Source: Catellatospora vulcania
GTDB lineage: Bacteria > Actinomycetota > Actinomycetes > Mycobacteriales > Micromonosporaceae
Length of the DNA: 64,000 nucleotides
Assembly (NCBI RefSeq): GCF_009720385.1
Contig: NZ_WARX01000001.1
Span: 992,001-1,056,000, forward strand
Reading direction: 5' to 3'
The notes under the pieces are model-generated. The model had not been told where the DNA came from and made no database searches. It was given only the letters and a program-made list of their open reading frames with translations. Below are positions 16,638 through 25,115 of the stretch, piece after piece. The position numbers and the translations under genes were made by a program. How positions within the stretch are numbered: the stretch's first letter is position 1; every line of letters begins with the position of its first letter.

Positions 16638-17300
16638 GTGGCAGTGCGCCCGGAGATCGGCGACCCGCTGCGGCCCTGCCTGGACTGCCCGGCCTGGGAG
16701 TTCGGCGGCGCGCCGGGCTGCGCCCGGTGCGCGGGCCTGGTCGACGCGCTGGTCGAGGAGCAGTGGCGCGCCTATGTCGGGGCCGGGTTCGGGGAGCTGT
16801 CGGCGGCCGAGCAAACCGACGTCGCCCGGATGGTCGCCGACGAGCCCCACCGCCACGACTGGTGCGTGGTGGACGCCGCCCTCGACCGGCTGCGCTGCGA
16901 CGGGTGCGGCGGCCGGCTGGGCTCCGGGCCGGTGTCGTGCGGATCGTGCGAGGTCGCCCACGGCTTCCGGTACGCGGCGATCGAGACCGACCGGCCCGGC
17001 GCGCCGCAGGGCAACGAGCACGCCGTACGGGTCAACGTCTCGGTGGTGCGCCGCCCGCAGGTGACGTCGGCGCAGGAACTGCTGGCCCGCCGGCTGCTGC
17101 TGCCGGCGCTGCTGGTGGGGCGCCTGCCGTCGACGGCGCAGGCGCAGCGGTTCAGCGCGGCGCTCAAGGAGGCGGTGGCACGGGTGGGCGAGACGTCGCT
17201 CGCCCACGACCCGACGGCCCTGGCCCGCGACCCGGCGCTCGCCGCACTGGTTGCCGGGAGCGATTTCCCCCAGCTTTTCGGACCTGCCCTTTCCCGCTGA
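16638..17300 (+). CDS. Hypothetical protein with two Cys4 clusters
   Basis: A 220-residue soluble protein. Two cysteine clusters are visible: CLDCPAWEFGGAPGCARC near residue 14 and CDGCGGRLGSGPVSCGSC near residue 86. Both have the CxxC...CxxC spacing of zinc ribbons, so structural zinc binding is likely. The C-terminal half is helical. The GTG start has GGAAGGGGGCG upstream. No function can be assigned. Confidence 0.55.
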   Translation: MAVRPEIGDPLRPCLDCPAWEFGGAPGCARCAGLVDALVEEQWRAYVGAGFGELSAAEQTDVARMVADEPHRHDWCVVDAALDRLRCDGCGGRLGSGPVSCGSCEVAHGFRYAAIETDRPGAPQGNEHAVRVNVSVVRRPQVTSAQELLARRLLLPALLVGRLPSTAQAQRFSAALKEAVARVGETSLAHDPTALARDPALAALVAGSDFPQLFGPALSR

Positions 17301-17637
17301 GCGGACGTGACGGGACGCGGCGGTTTCGGGCGGATCACGCCCGGCCTCGGTGAATGCATTCTCCGGCAACAAATTCCCGGCCTGCTCTGGCGCTGACATA
17401 CCGCGGCGGGGTAGAAAGACTCCGATCCCGTCCCCTCCGGCGCGGGCAGGAACAGATCTGGCGGAGAGAGCGCTCTCCACCAAGATCAGTTCCGGTGCGC
17501 GCCGGCCGTCACGACAATGGTGGGTCAAGGCTCACGGACGTGGGCAGGGCCCTGCCACCCGTACCTCCCCCGGGGTGGCGGCCGTGCGCTGCGCGCGGCA
17601 TCGAGGCGTCGCAGCGCCCCACGGCACCGTGAGACAC
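17301..17637. other. Gene-poor stretch with an isolated palindrome
   Basis: About 340 bases after the Cys-cluster gene hold no convincing ORF on either strand. The only marked feature is the 12-bp palindrome at 17466-17477. A minus-strand terminator begins at 17638. Confidence 0.5.
17466..17477. promoter_or_regulatory. LacI-type operator-like palindrome
   Basis: GAGAGCGCTCTC is a perfect 12-bp palindrome with the AGCGCT core of LacI/CebR-family operators. No gene starts just downstream on either strand, so it may be an orphan site or chance. Confidence 0.3.
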
Positions 17638-17669
17638 GGCGGCCGGTCCTAGCCCCAGGGCCGGCCGCC
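17638..17669 (-). terminator. Terminator of the membrane protein gene
   Basis: GGCGGCCGG (17638-17646) and CCGGCCGCC (17661-17669) form a perfect 9-bp stem with a 14-base loop, 21 bases past the stop at 17691. Confidence 0.6.
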
Positions 17670-17690
17670 GGCGCCACCCGGACCGGCCGG

Positions 17691-18353
17691 TCAGGCCGCG
17701 GCCAGGCGCATGCGGCGGCGCCGGAAGAAGGGGAAGGCCAGCACGACGATCAGCGAGAGCAGCGGTGCGGGCGCCCCGAACAGCGCCCGCCAGAGCACGA
17801 AGTCGAGCACCGGCACCGCGACCGCGGCCCAGTGGAACCAGGCGGGGAAGGTCGGCGTACGACGTCTCGGGTCGGTCCACGGGGTGTGCCGCCAAGGTTT
17901 GGCCACCGACAGCCAGGCCTGCACCGCGATCGCCGAGGCCATCAGCGCCGACGCCACGATCATCGGGCCGGCGTCGGCGGCGGCCCCGGCTTCGGGCAGC
18001 GCGTCCAGCCGCGGGCTGAGGATGAAGATGCCGACGTAGAGCTGGATCAGGGTGACCGCGAACTTCGCCAGCACCCACCAGTAACGCAGGTAACCCCAGG
18101 CCGTCAGCGCGGACAGCATCAGCCCGGTGAACGCCGACGAGGTCGCCAGGTGCGCCAGCAGCTGCTTGTCGAGGGTGCGGGCGGCCTCGTAACCGGCCGG
18201 CGTGCGGGTGATCAGCAATACGCACAGGCACAGGGCCAGGCTCATCCAGCCGATCGAGGTGACGGCGTGCAGCCACACCAGCGTCTGCCGCCCCCACTGC
18301 CCACTTCTGCGTGCCATGCGGGCCAGCCTGGCCGCTGCCGCCCGGTCCCGCAT
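17691..18353 (-). CDS. Multi-pass membrane protein, DUF2269-like
   Basis: A 220-residue protein with five or six membrane helices (LHAVTSIGWMSLALCLCVLL, STSSAFTGLM-type segment, AKFAVTLIQLYVGIFIL, AAVAVPVLDFVLWRALFG, LLSLIVVLAFPFF). The start and first helix, WLHAVTSIGWMSLAL, recall DUF2269-type proteins. The ATG at 18353 is preferred because upstream valine codons are GTC, not starts. No role is known. Confidence 0.6.
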   Translation of the reverse strand: MRDRAAAARLARMARRSGQWGRQTLVWLHAVTSIGWMSLALCLCVLLITRTPAGYEAARTLDKQLLAHLATSSAFTGLMLSALTAWGYLRYWWVLAKFAVTLIQLYVGIFILSPRLDALPEAGAAADAGPMIVASALMASAIAVQAWLSVAKPWRHTPWTDPRRRTPTFPAWFHWAAVAVPVLDFVLWRALFGAPAPLLSLIVVLAFPFFRRRRMRLAAA

Positions 18354-18507
18354 CAGGGACGTGACCCTGACCTGACCCGGAGACGGGGACGCCCCCGGCG
18401 CCGGCGGCGGCCCGAGGGCGGGGACAGGTGTGCGAGGAAGGTCTGTGCGGCCCCGGTTCACCGCGCCGTTGAGGCGAACCCGGGCCGACCTGAACCAGTC
18501 TGCCCAA

Positions 18508-18549
18508 ACACAGGTCCCGACTGCACCTGTCGTCGGTCGGGACCTATGT
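18508..18549 (-). terminator. Terminator of the L,D-transpeptidase gene
   Basis: AGGTCCCGAC (18512-18521) pairs with 18536-18545, extended by ACA/TGT outside one mismatch. It lies 24 bases after the stop at 18574. Confidence 0.65.
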
Positions 18550-18573
18550 CTGACGAAAGTCAGGCGGCCCTGG

Positions 18574-19866
18574 TCACGCCGTCGGGGACACGCTCGGCGA
18601 CGGCTGCGCCGACGCCGACGGATCCGGGTTGCCGAGCGCGGCCAGTTCCGGCGGGATCGGCAGCGCGCTGCCCTTCATGTAGTCCTCCCAGCCCACGCTC
18701 CACGCCGTCCAGCCGTTGGCGGGCTTGACCTTGCGCTCGGTGCCCTTCACGGTGACGGGCGTGCCGACGCTGGTCAGGTTGAACAGGTATACGGCGTTGG
18801 CCATGGACACGTTCACGCAGCCGTGCGACACGTTGCGCACGCCCTGGTGCTGCACCGACCACGGTGCGGCGTGGATGTACTCGCCGCCCCAGGTCAGGCG
18901 CTGGGCGTACTCGATGTTGACGACGTAGCGGTCGACGTTGCCCGGGTCGTCGGTGGTGTCGAAGACCGTCTTGCGCTGCTTGTCCATGATCACCATGGTG
19001 CCGGAGGACGACGGGGTCGTCTTCTTGCCCAGGCTGACCGGGATCGTCTTGACCACCGCGTCGTTCTTGAACACCTGCATGCGCTTGTTCGCGTTGTCGA
19101 CGATCAGCTCGATCTTCTCCTTGGCGATGTTGCCGACGCCCAGCCGGTCGGCGTCGCCGTAGCGGCCGTCGCCCATCGGCACGCCCTCCAGCGCCGCCCG
19201 CACGGTGATCTTCGTGCCGGTCTGCCAGTACTCCGGCCCCCGGTACATCACCTGCAGCGCGCTGGACCAGTGCCAGATGCCCGGCTGCGGCGGCTCCACC
19301 TTCACGAACAGGCGGCGCTCCACGGCGGCCCGCGCCGACGCCGGCACCGGCTTGGTGAACTCGATGACCACCGGCATCGCCACGCCGTAGGTACGCTCGG
19401 CGAACAGGTACAGCCCGGCCCCGGTCTTCTTGCTCGGCCTGCCCATCGTCGTGAACGACGTCTTCTTCTCCATGGTCGTGCCGTCCGGGCCGACCGCGAC
19501 GACCGTCGCCGAGTACTTCTTGCCGTACTTGAGCGGCTTGCTCGGCACCCACGACGAGCCGTCGGCACGCATGCTCCCGCCGACCTTGCCGCCGGCCGCG
19601 TCGGTCATCGTCACCGACTGCACCTGCCCGCCGCTGACCTTGGTGCCGATCTCGGCGCTCACCGGCTGGTTCTTGGCCGCCTCGGCGGGCGTCACGGCCA
19701 GCGCCAGCGGCTCCGTGCTGGCCGGCGCGGGCACCGGGGCCGACTGGGTCGGCGCCACGAACGAAGGCGGCGTCTCACCCTTCGAGCACGCCGTCAACGC
19801 CAGCGGCGCGACCACCGCCAGCACCAGTGCCATCGCGCCCCTGCGCGCCGTCGTCCTCAGGCTCAT
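18574..19866 (-). CDS. L,D-transpeptidase lipoprotein
   Basis: A 430-residue exported lipoprotein; the lipobox LALTAC gives Cys27. Two immunoglobulin-like Ldt domains (about residues 50-255) precede a YkuD catalytic domain with YIHAAPWSVQHQG and the catalytic SHGCVN at 347-352 (Cys350). A Pro/Ser/Ala-rich tail ends the protein. Enzymes of this type make 3-3 peptide cross-links between meso-diaminopimelate residues of peptidoglycan and are inhibited by carbapenems. The architecture matches mycobacterial LdtMt2-type proteins. It appears to be monocistronic with its own terminator. Confidence 0.93.
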   Translation of the reverse strand: MSLRTTARRGAMALVLAVVAPLALTACSKGETPPSFVAPTQSAPVPAPASTEPLALAVTPAEAAKNQPVSAEIGTKVSGGQVQSVTMTDAAGGKVGGSMRADGSSWVPSKPLKYGKKYSATVVAVGPDGTTMEKKTSFTTMGRPSKKTGAGLYLFAERTYGVAMPVVIEFTKPVPASARAAVERRLFVKVEPPQPGIWHWSSALQVMYRGPEYWQTGTKITVRAALEGVPMGDGRYGDADRLGVGNIAKEKIELIVDNANKRMQVFKNDAVVKTIPVSLGKKTTPSSSGTMVIMDKQRKTVFDTTDDPGNVDRYVVNIEYAQRLTWGGEYIHAAPWSVQHQGVRNVSHGCVNVSMANAVYLFNLTSVGTPVTVKGTERKVKPANGWTAWSVGWEDYMKGSALPIPPELAALGNPDPSASAQPSPSVSPTA

Positions 19867-20049
19867 CGCCGCCTACCCCGCTCCCCAGATCCACACATCG
19901 CGGAACATCCTGCCGCATCGCCCGAACGCTCCGTGAGCCCTGTTCGGTTCCTTCGGGACCAGCCGGATGGGGCAAAGATCGCCTACTACCCGGATCATGA
20001 CATCGGTCCGGGCCGTGCGCGCCGCCTTCCGCGGGAGCGGCCGAACAGG

Positions 20050-21309
20050 TCAGGCCGCCGCCTGCGCCAGCCAGTACGGCACGTCGTCGGCGTGGTACGG
20101 CCACTCCGACGGCTCGATGGCGTCGAGGAAACCGGCGTACGCGGCCGCGTTGCGCAACGCGACCAGCGGCTCGATCAGCACCACGGCCCGTTCGGGGTCG
20201 CAGCCGGGCACGGCCGCCCGCCACCGCGCGGCCCACTCCTGGCGCAGCGGCTCGGGGTCGTCGACGTGCTCGCACATACGCAGCAGGTCGATCGCCGGGT
20301 GCCCGATCACGGAGTCGCCCCAGTCGATGATGCTGAGCCGCTCGGCCGTGCCACGCACGTTGCCGGGGTGGAAGTCCCCGTGCACGAGCGTGTCCGGCAG
20401 CCCGCAGGCGGCCAGCTCGTCCAGCCGGTCGTCGAGCCCGGCCAGCAGTGCCGACAACCGCGGACCAGGTCCGCCGACGCCGGCCGCCCCGGACAGCTCC
20501 CCGGCGGCACGCGCCTGCTCGTTCGTCTGGTCGCCGGGTTCAGCCACCGGTGTGGACACGGCGGCGTGCGGTCCGGCGTCGCGGGCGACGACCGCGCGGA
20601 GGCGTTCGGCCAGGCGGGCCGACCGCTGGTCGGGCACGCCCAGAGCGAGCAGGTCGCCGACCCGCCCGGCCGCGGCGAGCTGCACGGCGTGCAGGTCGGC
20701 CAGCATGGTGAGCCGCTCCGCGGCGGGCGCGCCGTACCGGTCGGTGCCGGGCAGGTCGTCGAGCAGCACCCGGCCGCCGTCGGCGGCGATCGGGACGGGC
20801 GCGGTGCCGGGGGAGTGCTCGCCCAGCCAGCGCAGCACGGCGGCCTCGTGGGCGAAGAACGCGGGGACCTGCTTGAGCCATACCGGCGTGGTGTCGGTGT
20901 CCAGCCGCCAGATGGCGGACAGGTTCCAGGTCCGCTGCTGCGCGGCGGCCGTCACGGTCCGGCCCTGGGCGGCCAGCGCCTCGGTGGCCCAGGCGAGGCT
21001 GGCGGCGGGGCCGCCGACCTCGGCGTACGGCGCGCGGCGCGGGTGCGGCACGAGCGCGGCGGCGGCCGGGCGCAACGGGCCCGGATCCCCGGCGACCTCG
21101 GCGAGATAGGTGATTTTGCCCCCGGGAGGGGCCGGCTGGTCCGCGTGGAGCAGCCGCAGCACCGTCACGTCGACGCCGTGGTGTTCGCGGGCTCCGGCGA
21201 CGACCTCGGCGACCTCCTGCCACCAGGGCAGTTCCACCTCGTACGGAGGCAGTGCCCCCAGTACGGCTCCGACCGGGTCCACCAGCACCAGCGTCACGAC
21301 TCGTCCCAC
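20050..21309 (-). CDS. Aminoglycoside phosphotransferase-fold protein with an N-terminal extra domain
   Basis: About 419 residues. The C-terminal two thirds have the APH/choline-kinase fold: LVHGDFHPGNVRG with the catalytic HGD and N, then LSIIDWGDSVIGHPAIDL with the metal-binding D. The N-terminal 110 residues (VTLVLVDPVGAVLGALPPYE, WWQEVAEVVAGAREHHG, PGGKITYLAEV) look like a degenerate Nudix-type domain, a fusion seen in actinobacteria. The substrate is unknown; the APH fold covers antibiotics, sugars and small metabolites. The GTG at 21309 is used, with another GTG 12 bases inside. Confidence 0.75.
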   Translation of the reverse strand: MGRVVTLVLVDPVGAVLGALPPYEVELPWWQEVAEVVAGAREHHGVDVTVLRLLHADQPAPPGGKITYLAEVAGDPGPLRPAAAALVPHPRRAPYAEVGGPAASLAWATEALAAQGRTVTAAAQQRTWNLSAIWRLDTDTTPVWLKQVPAFFAHEAAVLRWLGEHSPGTAPVPIAADGGRVLLDDLPGTDRYGAPAAERLTMLADLHAVQLAAAGRVGDLLALGVPDQRSARLAERLRAVVARDAGPHAAVSTPVAEPGDQTNEQARAAGELSGAAGVGGPGPRLSALLAGLDDRLDELAACGLPDTLVHGDFHPGNVRGTAERLSIIDWGDSVIGHPAIDLLRMCEHVDDPEPLRQEWAARWRAAVPGCDPERAVVLIEPLVALRNAAAYAGFLDAIEPSEWPYHADDVPYWLAQAAA

Positions 21310-21390
21310 GCCGCGGACCCTACCGCCGCGCGACGCCGCACGTCGCCGGGTTTTAACCACGCATCCCCAGGTCGCAGGCTGTCACCGTTA

Positions 21391-21436
21391 GGAAGGGCAC
21401 CTTCTATAACGCATAGCGATGTGAAGGTGCCCTTCC
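21391..21436. repeat. Dispersed 46-base hairpin element, copy 2
   Basis: Perfect arms GGAAGGGCACCTTC (21391-21404) and its complement (21423-21436) flank an imperfect inner stem around CGCATAGCG. Unlike the other copies it lies between two divergent genes (starts 21309 and 21564), not behind a stop codon. Confidence 0.85.
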
Positions 21437-21563
21437 TTTCCTCGGGACGGGGGGTGTCCAATGGAGACGGCGACGCTGCTGTCGCGGCTGTCGGGACGGT
21501 GATCGCGAGCCTGTTCGGTGTTCGTGAGGACTCCCACCCCACCTTTCGCACCAGGAGCGCGCC

Positions 21564-22235
21564 ATGGCACTGACCGACGAGGCCATCGAGAAGATCAAGG
21601 AGATGATCCTCTCGGGTGCGTTGCGCCCCGGCGACAAGCTGCCCAAGGAGGCCGACCTCGCCGAGCGGCTGGGGCTGTCCCGCAACTCGCTGCGCGAGGC
21701 CGTGCGCGCCCTGTCCCTGATCCGGGTCCTCGACGTCCGCCAGGGCGACGGCACGTACGTGACCAGCCTCGAACCCGGGCTGCTGCTGGAGGCGCTGACG
21801 TTCGTCGTCGACTTCCACCGCGACGACACGGTGCTGCAGTTCCTGGAGATGCGCCGCATCCTCGAACCCGCCGCCGCGGCGCTGGCGGCACAGCGGATGA
21901 CCGAGGAGGACGTAGCCAAACTCGCCACGGTGGTCGAGGCGATCGGCCCCGACGCGTCCTTGGAGGAGCTGGTCGCCAACGACCTGGAGTTCCACCGGCT
22001 GATCGCGGCGGGCACCGGCAACGCGGTGCTGTGCTCGATCATCGACGGCATGTCCGGCCCGACCACCCGGGCCCGGATCTGGCGCGGCCTGACCCAGGAC
22101 GGCGCCGTGGCACGCACCCGCGAGCAGCACCTGGCCATCCTCGACGCCATCACCGCCCGCCGCCCCGAGGTGGCCCAGTCCTGGGCCCTCATCCACGTCG
22201 CCGGCGTCGAGGAATGGCTCCGCCGCGCCCTCTGA
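21564..22235 (+). CDS. GntR-family regulator, FadR/FCD subfamily
   Basis: A 223-residue protein. The N-terminal winged helix (KIKEMILSGALRPGDKLPKE, LAERLGLSRNSLREAVRALS, VRQGDGTYV) is followed by an all-helical FCD effector domain with metal-site residues (EMRRILEPAAAALAA, DLEFHRLIAAGTGN, EQHLAILDAI). FCD regulators respond to carboxylates or sugar acids. The neighbours do not name its target: a convergent membrane protein follows and an APH-type gene is divergent. The ATG has AGGAG upstream. Confidence 0.88.
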   Translation: MALTDEAIEKIKEMILSGALRPGDKLPKEADLAERLGLSRNSLREAVRALSLIRVLDVRQGDGTYVTSLEPGLLLEALTFVVDFHRDDTVLQFLEMRRILEPAAAALAAQRMTEEDVAKLATVVEAIGPDASLEELVANDLEFHRLIAAGTGNAVLCSIIDGMSGPTTRARIWRGLTQDGAVARTREQHLAILDAITARRPEVAQSWALIHVAGVEEWLRRAL

Positions 22236-22238
22236 CCC

Positions 22239-22769
22239 CTAGCGGGTGAAGGCGTAGACCAGAGCGGCGAGGGCGCAGGCCAGCAGGCAGACGCCCGCGC
22301 CGACGCCGGTGGTCGCGCTCGGCGGGAGGCCGTGTCTGCGGGCCAGTGGGGTGGCGCCCGCCGCGACCAGGGTCATCGCCACGGCCAGCGGGAACAGGAT
22401 CGGGCTCTGCAGCGGACCGGCCAGCGGGATGAAGTGCACGCCGACCACGAGGCACACCCACGGCGCGATCAGCTCGCGCTTGCCGCGCAGACCGAGCACG
22501 AGCGCGCCGCCCACCGCGGCGACGAGTTCGATCCCGACGATGATGCCGTACCTGCGCATCGCGCCCGGCTCGCTCAGCGCCGATCCGGCCGACCAGTGCT
22601 GCCAGGCCAGGATGCCGCCGATCACCGATACCAGCATGCTCACGCCACCGGCGATGCCGAGCCGCTTCTTCCAGGCGGCCGGTGGGGCCTCCTGCGCCCA
22701 GCCGAACCAGGCCGAGGCGAAGAAGCCGAAGATCAAAGCGGTCATCGCGGCATCGCGGGTGTAATTCAT
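22239..22769 (-). CDS. Membrane protein of unknown function
   Basis: A 176-residue protein with about five or six hydrophobic helices (MTALIFGFFASAWFGWAQE, GIAGGVSMLVSVIGGILAW, GIIVGIELVAAVGGALVLG, GVGAGVCLLACALAALVYAF). The ATG at 22769 follows GGGGAG. Its stop lies three bases from the stop of the convergent gntR-like gene. The family is not recognised. Confidence 0.65.
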   Translation of the reverse strand: MNYTRDAAMTALIFGFFASAWFGWAQEAPPAAWKKRLGIAGGVSMLVSVIGGILAWQHWSAGSALSEPGAMRRYGIIVGIELVAAVGGALVLGLRGKRELIAPWVCLVVGVHFIPLAGPLQSPILFPLAVAMTLVAAGATPLARRHGLPPSATTGVGAGVCLLACALAALVYAFTR

Positions 22770-22855
22770 CGCGGGCTCCCCATGGGCGGGGAGTCTGCCA
22801 CGTCGGCTGTCCGGCTGATGTGTCGCCGGTCACACGCCATGAAGAATCCTCGGCT

Positions 22856-23737
22856 ATGGATTCAGTGCTGACCCAGGTGTTCCTGCCCGTCGCCCTCGGC
22901 ATCGTGATGCTAGGCCTCGGCCTCGGGCTGACCGTCGCCGATTTCAAGCGGATCGCGGTGTACCCGAAGGCGGTGCTGGTGGCCCTGGTCTGCCAGGTGC
23001 TGCTGCTGCCCGCGGTGTGCTTCGGGCTGGTGGTGCTGCTCGACCTGGATCCGACGCTGGCGGCGGGCATGATGCTGCTGGCGGCGTCGCCCGGCGGCAC
23101 CACCGCGAACCTCTACAGCCACCTGTTCGGCGGGAACGTGGCGCTCAACGTCACGCTGACCGCGGTGAACTCGGTGCTGGCCATCTTCACGCTGCCGCTG
23201 GTGGTGAACTTCGCGCTGAACCACTTCCTGGGCGGCACCGAGCAGATCGGCCTGCAGTTCGGCAAGTCGGTGCAGGTGTTCGCGATCGTGCTGATCCCGG
23301 TGGTGATCGGCATGTTCATCCGCAGCCGTTCGACCGACTTCGCCGAGCGGATGCAGCGGCCGGTGCGTTTCCTGTCCGTGGCGGTGCTGGTGCTGGTCAT
23401 CATCGGCACGCTGGTGTCGGAGAAGGACAACATCGCCGCCTACTTCGCCGACGCGGGCCTGGTCGCGCTCCTGTTCAACGTGCTCAGCCTCGCCGTCGGC
23501 TACTTCCTGCCGCGCCTGGCCGGGCTCGACCGCGGGGATTCGGTCGCCGCCGCGATGGAGATCGGCATCCACAACGGAACGCTGGCCATCTTCATCGCCA
23601 CCACGCTGCTGGCGAGCACGGCGCTGGCGGTGCCCGCCGCGGTGTACAGCATCATCATGTTCTTCACGGCCGCAGCCTTCGGCTACCTGGTCCGCCCCGC
23701 CCGGTCGGAGCGGCCCGAACCGGCGCTGGAGGGCTGA
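22856..23737 (+). CDS. Bile acid:sodium symporter (BASS) family transporter
   Basis: A 293-residue polytopic protein with nine or ten membrane helices. Family marks are GLGLGLTVADFKRIAVYPKA, MMLLAASPGGTTANLYSHL with the glycine-rich turn of the substrate site, and DSVAAAMEIGIHNGTLAIFI. BASS proteins move organic anions such as pantoate, keto acids or bile acids with sodium. The cargo is unknown here. The ATG at 22856 begins directly at the first helix. The neighbouring genes are unrelated. Confidence 0.88.
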   Translation: MDSVLTQVFLPVALGIVMLGLGLGLTVADFKRIAVYPKAVLVALVCQVLLLPAVCFGLVVLLDLDPTLAAGMMLLAASPGGTTANLYSHLFGGNVALNVTLTAVNSVLAIFTLPLVVNFALNHFLGGTEQIGLQFGKSVQVFAIVLIPVVIGMFIRSRSTDFAERMQRPVRFLSVAVLVLVIIGTLVSEKDNIAAYFADAGLVALLFNVLSLAVGYFLPRLAGLDRGDSVAAAMEIGIHNGTLAIFIATTLLASTALAVPAAVYSIIMFFTAAAFGYLVRPARSERPEPALEG

Positions 23738-23825
23738 GGACGCCTGCCGGCGTCCTGCCCGGCAGGGCGCCGGCGGTCAGGCTCGTCCCCATGCCGCGCG
23801 CAGGGTAGGGGCGGCGGGCAACCGG

Positions 23826-24470
23826 TCAGGGCAGCGTCTCGGTACGCATCAGGTCGACGGCGAGCCGCACCGTCTGCGGCGAGGCGGTGCCCAGCGAGCC
23901 GGCCGCGTACGGCGGCTGTGGGTCGTACTCGATCGACAGCTGGACCGCCCCGGCGAGCGCCGGTCCGGCCAGGTGCGCCGCCAGGCGCAGCCCCATGTCG
24001 ATGCCGGCGGACACCCCCGCAGCGGTCATCACGCGGTCGTTCTCGACCACGCGCTCGGACACGTACGTCGCGCCGTACCGGGCCAGGTAGTCCTTGGCGG
24101 CCCAGTGCGTGGTCGCGGTCTGGCCGCGCAGGATGCCCGCGGCCCCCAGCATCAGCGCCCCGGTGCAGACCGACGTGGTCCAGGTCGAGGTCACGTGCGC
24201 GGTACGGACCCAGTCGACGTACCCGGCGTCGGCGGCCGCGGCGAACGACCCCTGCAGCCCGCCCGGGATCACCACCACATCCGGCTCCCGCAGCTCGTCC
24301 ATGGCCCGCTCGGCGACCATCGTCAGCGCCCCGGTGTCGGCCACCACCGCCCCGGCCTGCCTGCCCACGAAGACCACCCGCGTATCGGGCAACCGCGCCA
24401 GCACCTCATACGGCCCCACCGCATCCAGCGCCGTGAACCCCGGATAAAGCAGCACCGCCACGATCGTCAC
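23826..24470 (-). CDS. DJ-1/PfpI-family protein
   Basis: A 214-residue flavodoxin-like protein. The nucleophile-elbow cysteine is visible in TSVCTGALMLGAAG, and PDVVVIPGGLQGSFAAA carries the family's glycine-rich loop. The length and the THWAAKDYLARYG segment resemble isocyanide hydratase (InhA)-type members. The reaction cannot be fixed from sequence. It is probably transcribed alone; the marR-like unit upstream on the same strand ends in an inverted repeat. Confidence 0.85.
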   Translation of the reverse strand: MTIVAVLLYPGFTALDAVGPYEVLARLPDTRVVFVGRQAGAVVADTGALTMVAERAMDELREPDVVVIPGGLQGSFAAAADAGYVDWVRTAHVTSTWTTSVCTGALMLGAAGILRGQTATTHWAAKDYLARYGATYVSERVVENDRVMTAAGVSAGIDMGLRLAAHLAGPALAGAVQLSIEYDPQPPYAAGSLGTASPQTVRLAVDLMRTETLP

Positions 24471-24516
24471 CTCCCCACTATCACCCGCCCACCCTCACTC
24501 CCGCCCCACTCCGACC

Positions 24517-24588
24517 CGACGATCTTGCGCGAACCGTGGGGGACACGCCCCTTCCGGGCAGCGGGCAACGGTTCACACAAGATCGTCG
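24517..24588. repeat. Long inverted repeat overlapping the end of the MarR gene
   Basis: The arms 24517-24537 and 24568-24588 pair over 21 positions with two mismatches (CGACGATCTTG...GAACCGT). The right arm encodes the last residues of the MarR protein (ARDDLV), which stops at 24573. It may terminate transcription before the DJ-1/PfpI gene. Confidence 0.65.
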
Positions 24589-25073
24589 CGAGCTTCGGGG
24601 GAGGGAAGGCCGGCGTCGGCGATGCGGGCGCGGAAGGGGCGGCGGGTGAGGGCCGTGGCGAGTTCGGTGAGGAGGTCTGCCAGGGGGATGGAGAGTTCGG
24701 TGTCCAATGTGCGCATCGCGGCGGTGGTGGCCGACCACTCGGCGGTGACCACGGGCAGCAGGGCGCGGGCCTTGGCGGTGAGGGTGACCAGGCGCTGGCG
24801 TGCGTCGGCGCCGGGGGTGAGGTCGACCAGGCCGGCGCGGTTCATCTGGGCCACCGTCTGGCTTGCCGCGGAGTGGGTCACCCCGACGGCGCGGGCCAGG
24901 TCGCGGATCGGCATCGGGCCGCTCGCCAGCAGCGCGCGGACCACGGGGGAGTAGCGCGGGCGGTAGTCGGCCAGGCCGCGTTCGGCGTAAACCTTCGCGA
25001 CATCGCCGTCGAGCAGTTCCAGCACGTGACGCAGCAGGGTGCCGACCGCTTCGCGCTCGGGGAGGTGGGCCAT
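24573..25073 (-). CDS. MarR-family transcriptional regulator
   Basis: A 166-residue winged-helix protein: LLASGPMPIRDLARAVGVTH, SAASQTVAQMNRAGLVDLTP and ADARQRLVTLTAKARALLP give the typical MarR DNA-binding core and wing. The ATG at 25073 is preceded six bases away by TATATT with no Shine-Dalgarno sequence, suggesting a leaderless mRNA. It is divergent from the proline iminopeptidase gene, and a near-perfect palindrome covers both promoters, so it probably represses both itself and the peptidase. Confidence 0.85.
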   Translation of the reverse strand: MAHLPEREAVGTLLRHVLELLDGDVAKVYAERGLADYRPRYSPVVRALLASGPMPIRDLARAVGVTHSAASQTVAQMNRAGLVDLTPGADARQRLVTLTAKARALLPVVTAEWSATTAAMRTLDTELSIPLADLLTELATALTRRPFRARIADAGLPSPEARDDLV

Positions 25074-25079
25074 GCTAAA

Positions 25080-25100
25080 AATATAACAGCGCTGTTGTAT
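25080..25100. promoter_or_regulatory. MarR operator and overlapping promoter
   Basis: A 20-bp palindrome at 25081-25100 has one mismatch and a perfect 12-bp centre AACAGCGCTGTT. The minus-strand -10 box TATATT is at 25080-25085, inside the palindrome. Confidence 0.65.
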
Positions 25101-25115
25101 TTCCCGGAGGTGGCC

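Noticed and set aside
18430-21573. 1047-codon plus-strand reading frame
   Set aside because: It lies antisense to the L,D-transpeptidase and APH-type genes, both with intact catalytic motifs; its translation is low complexity.
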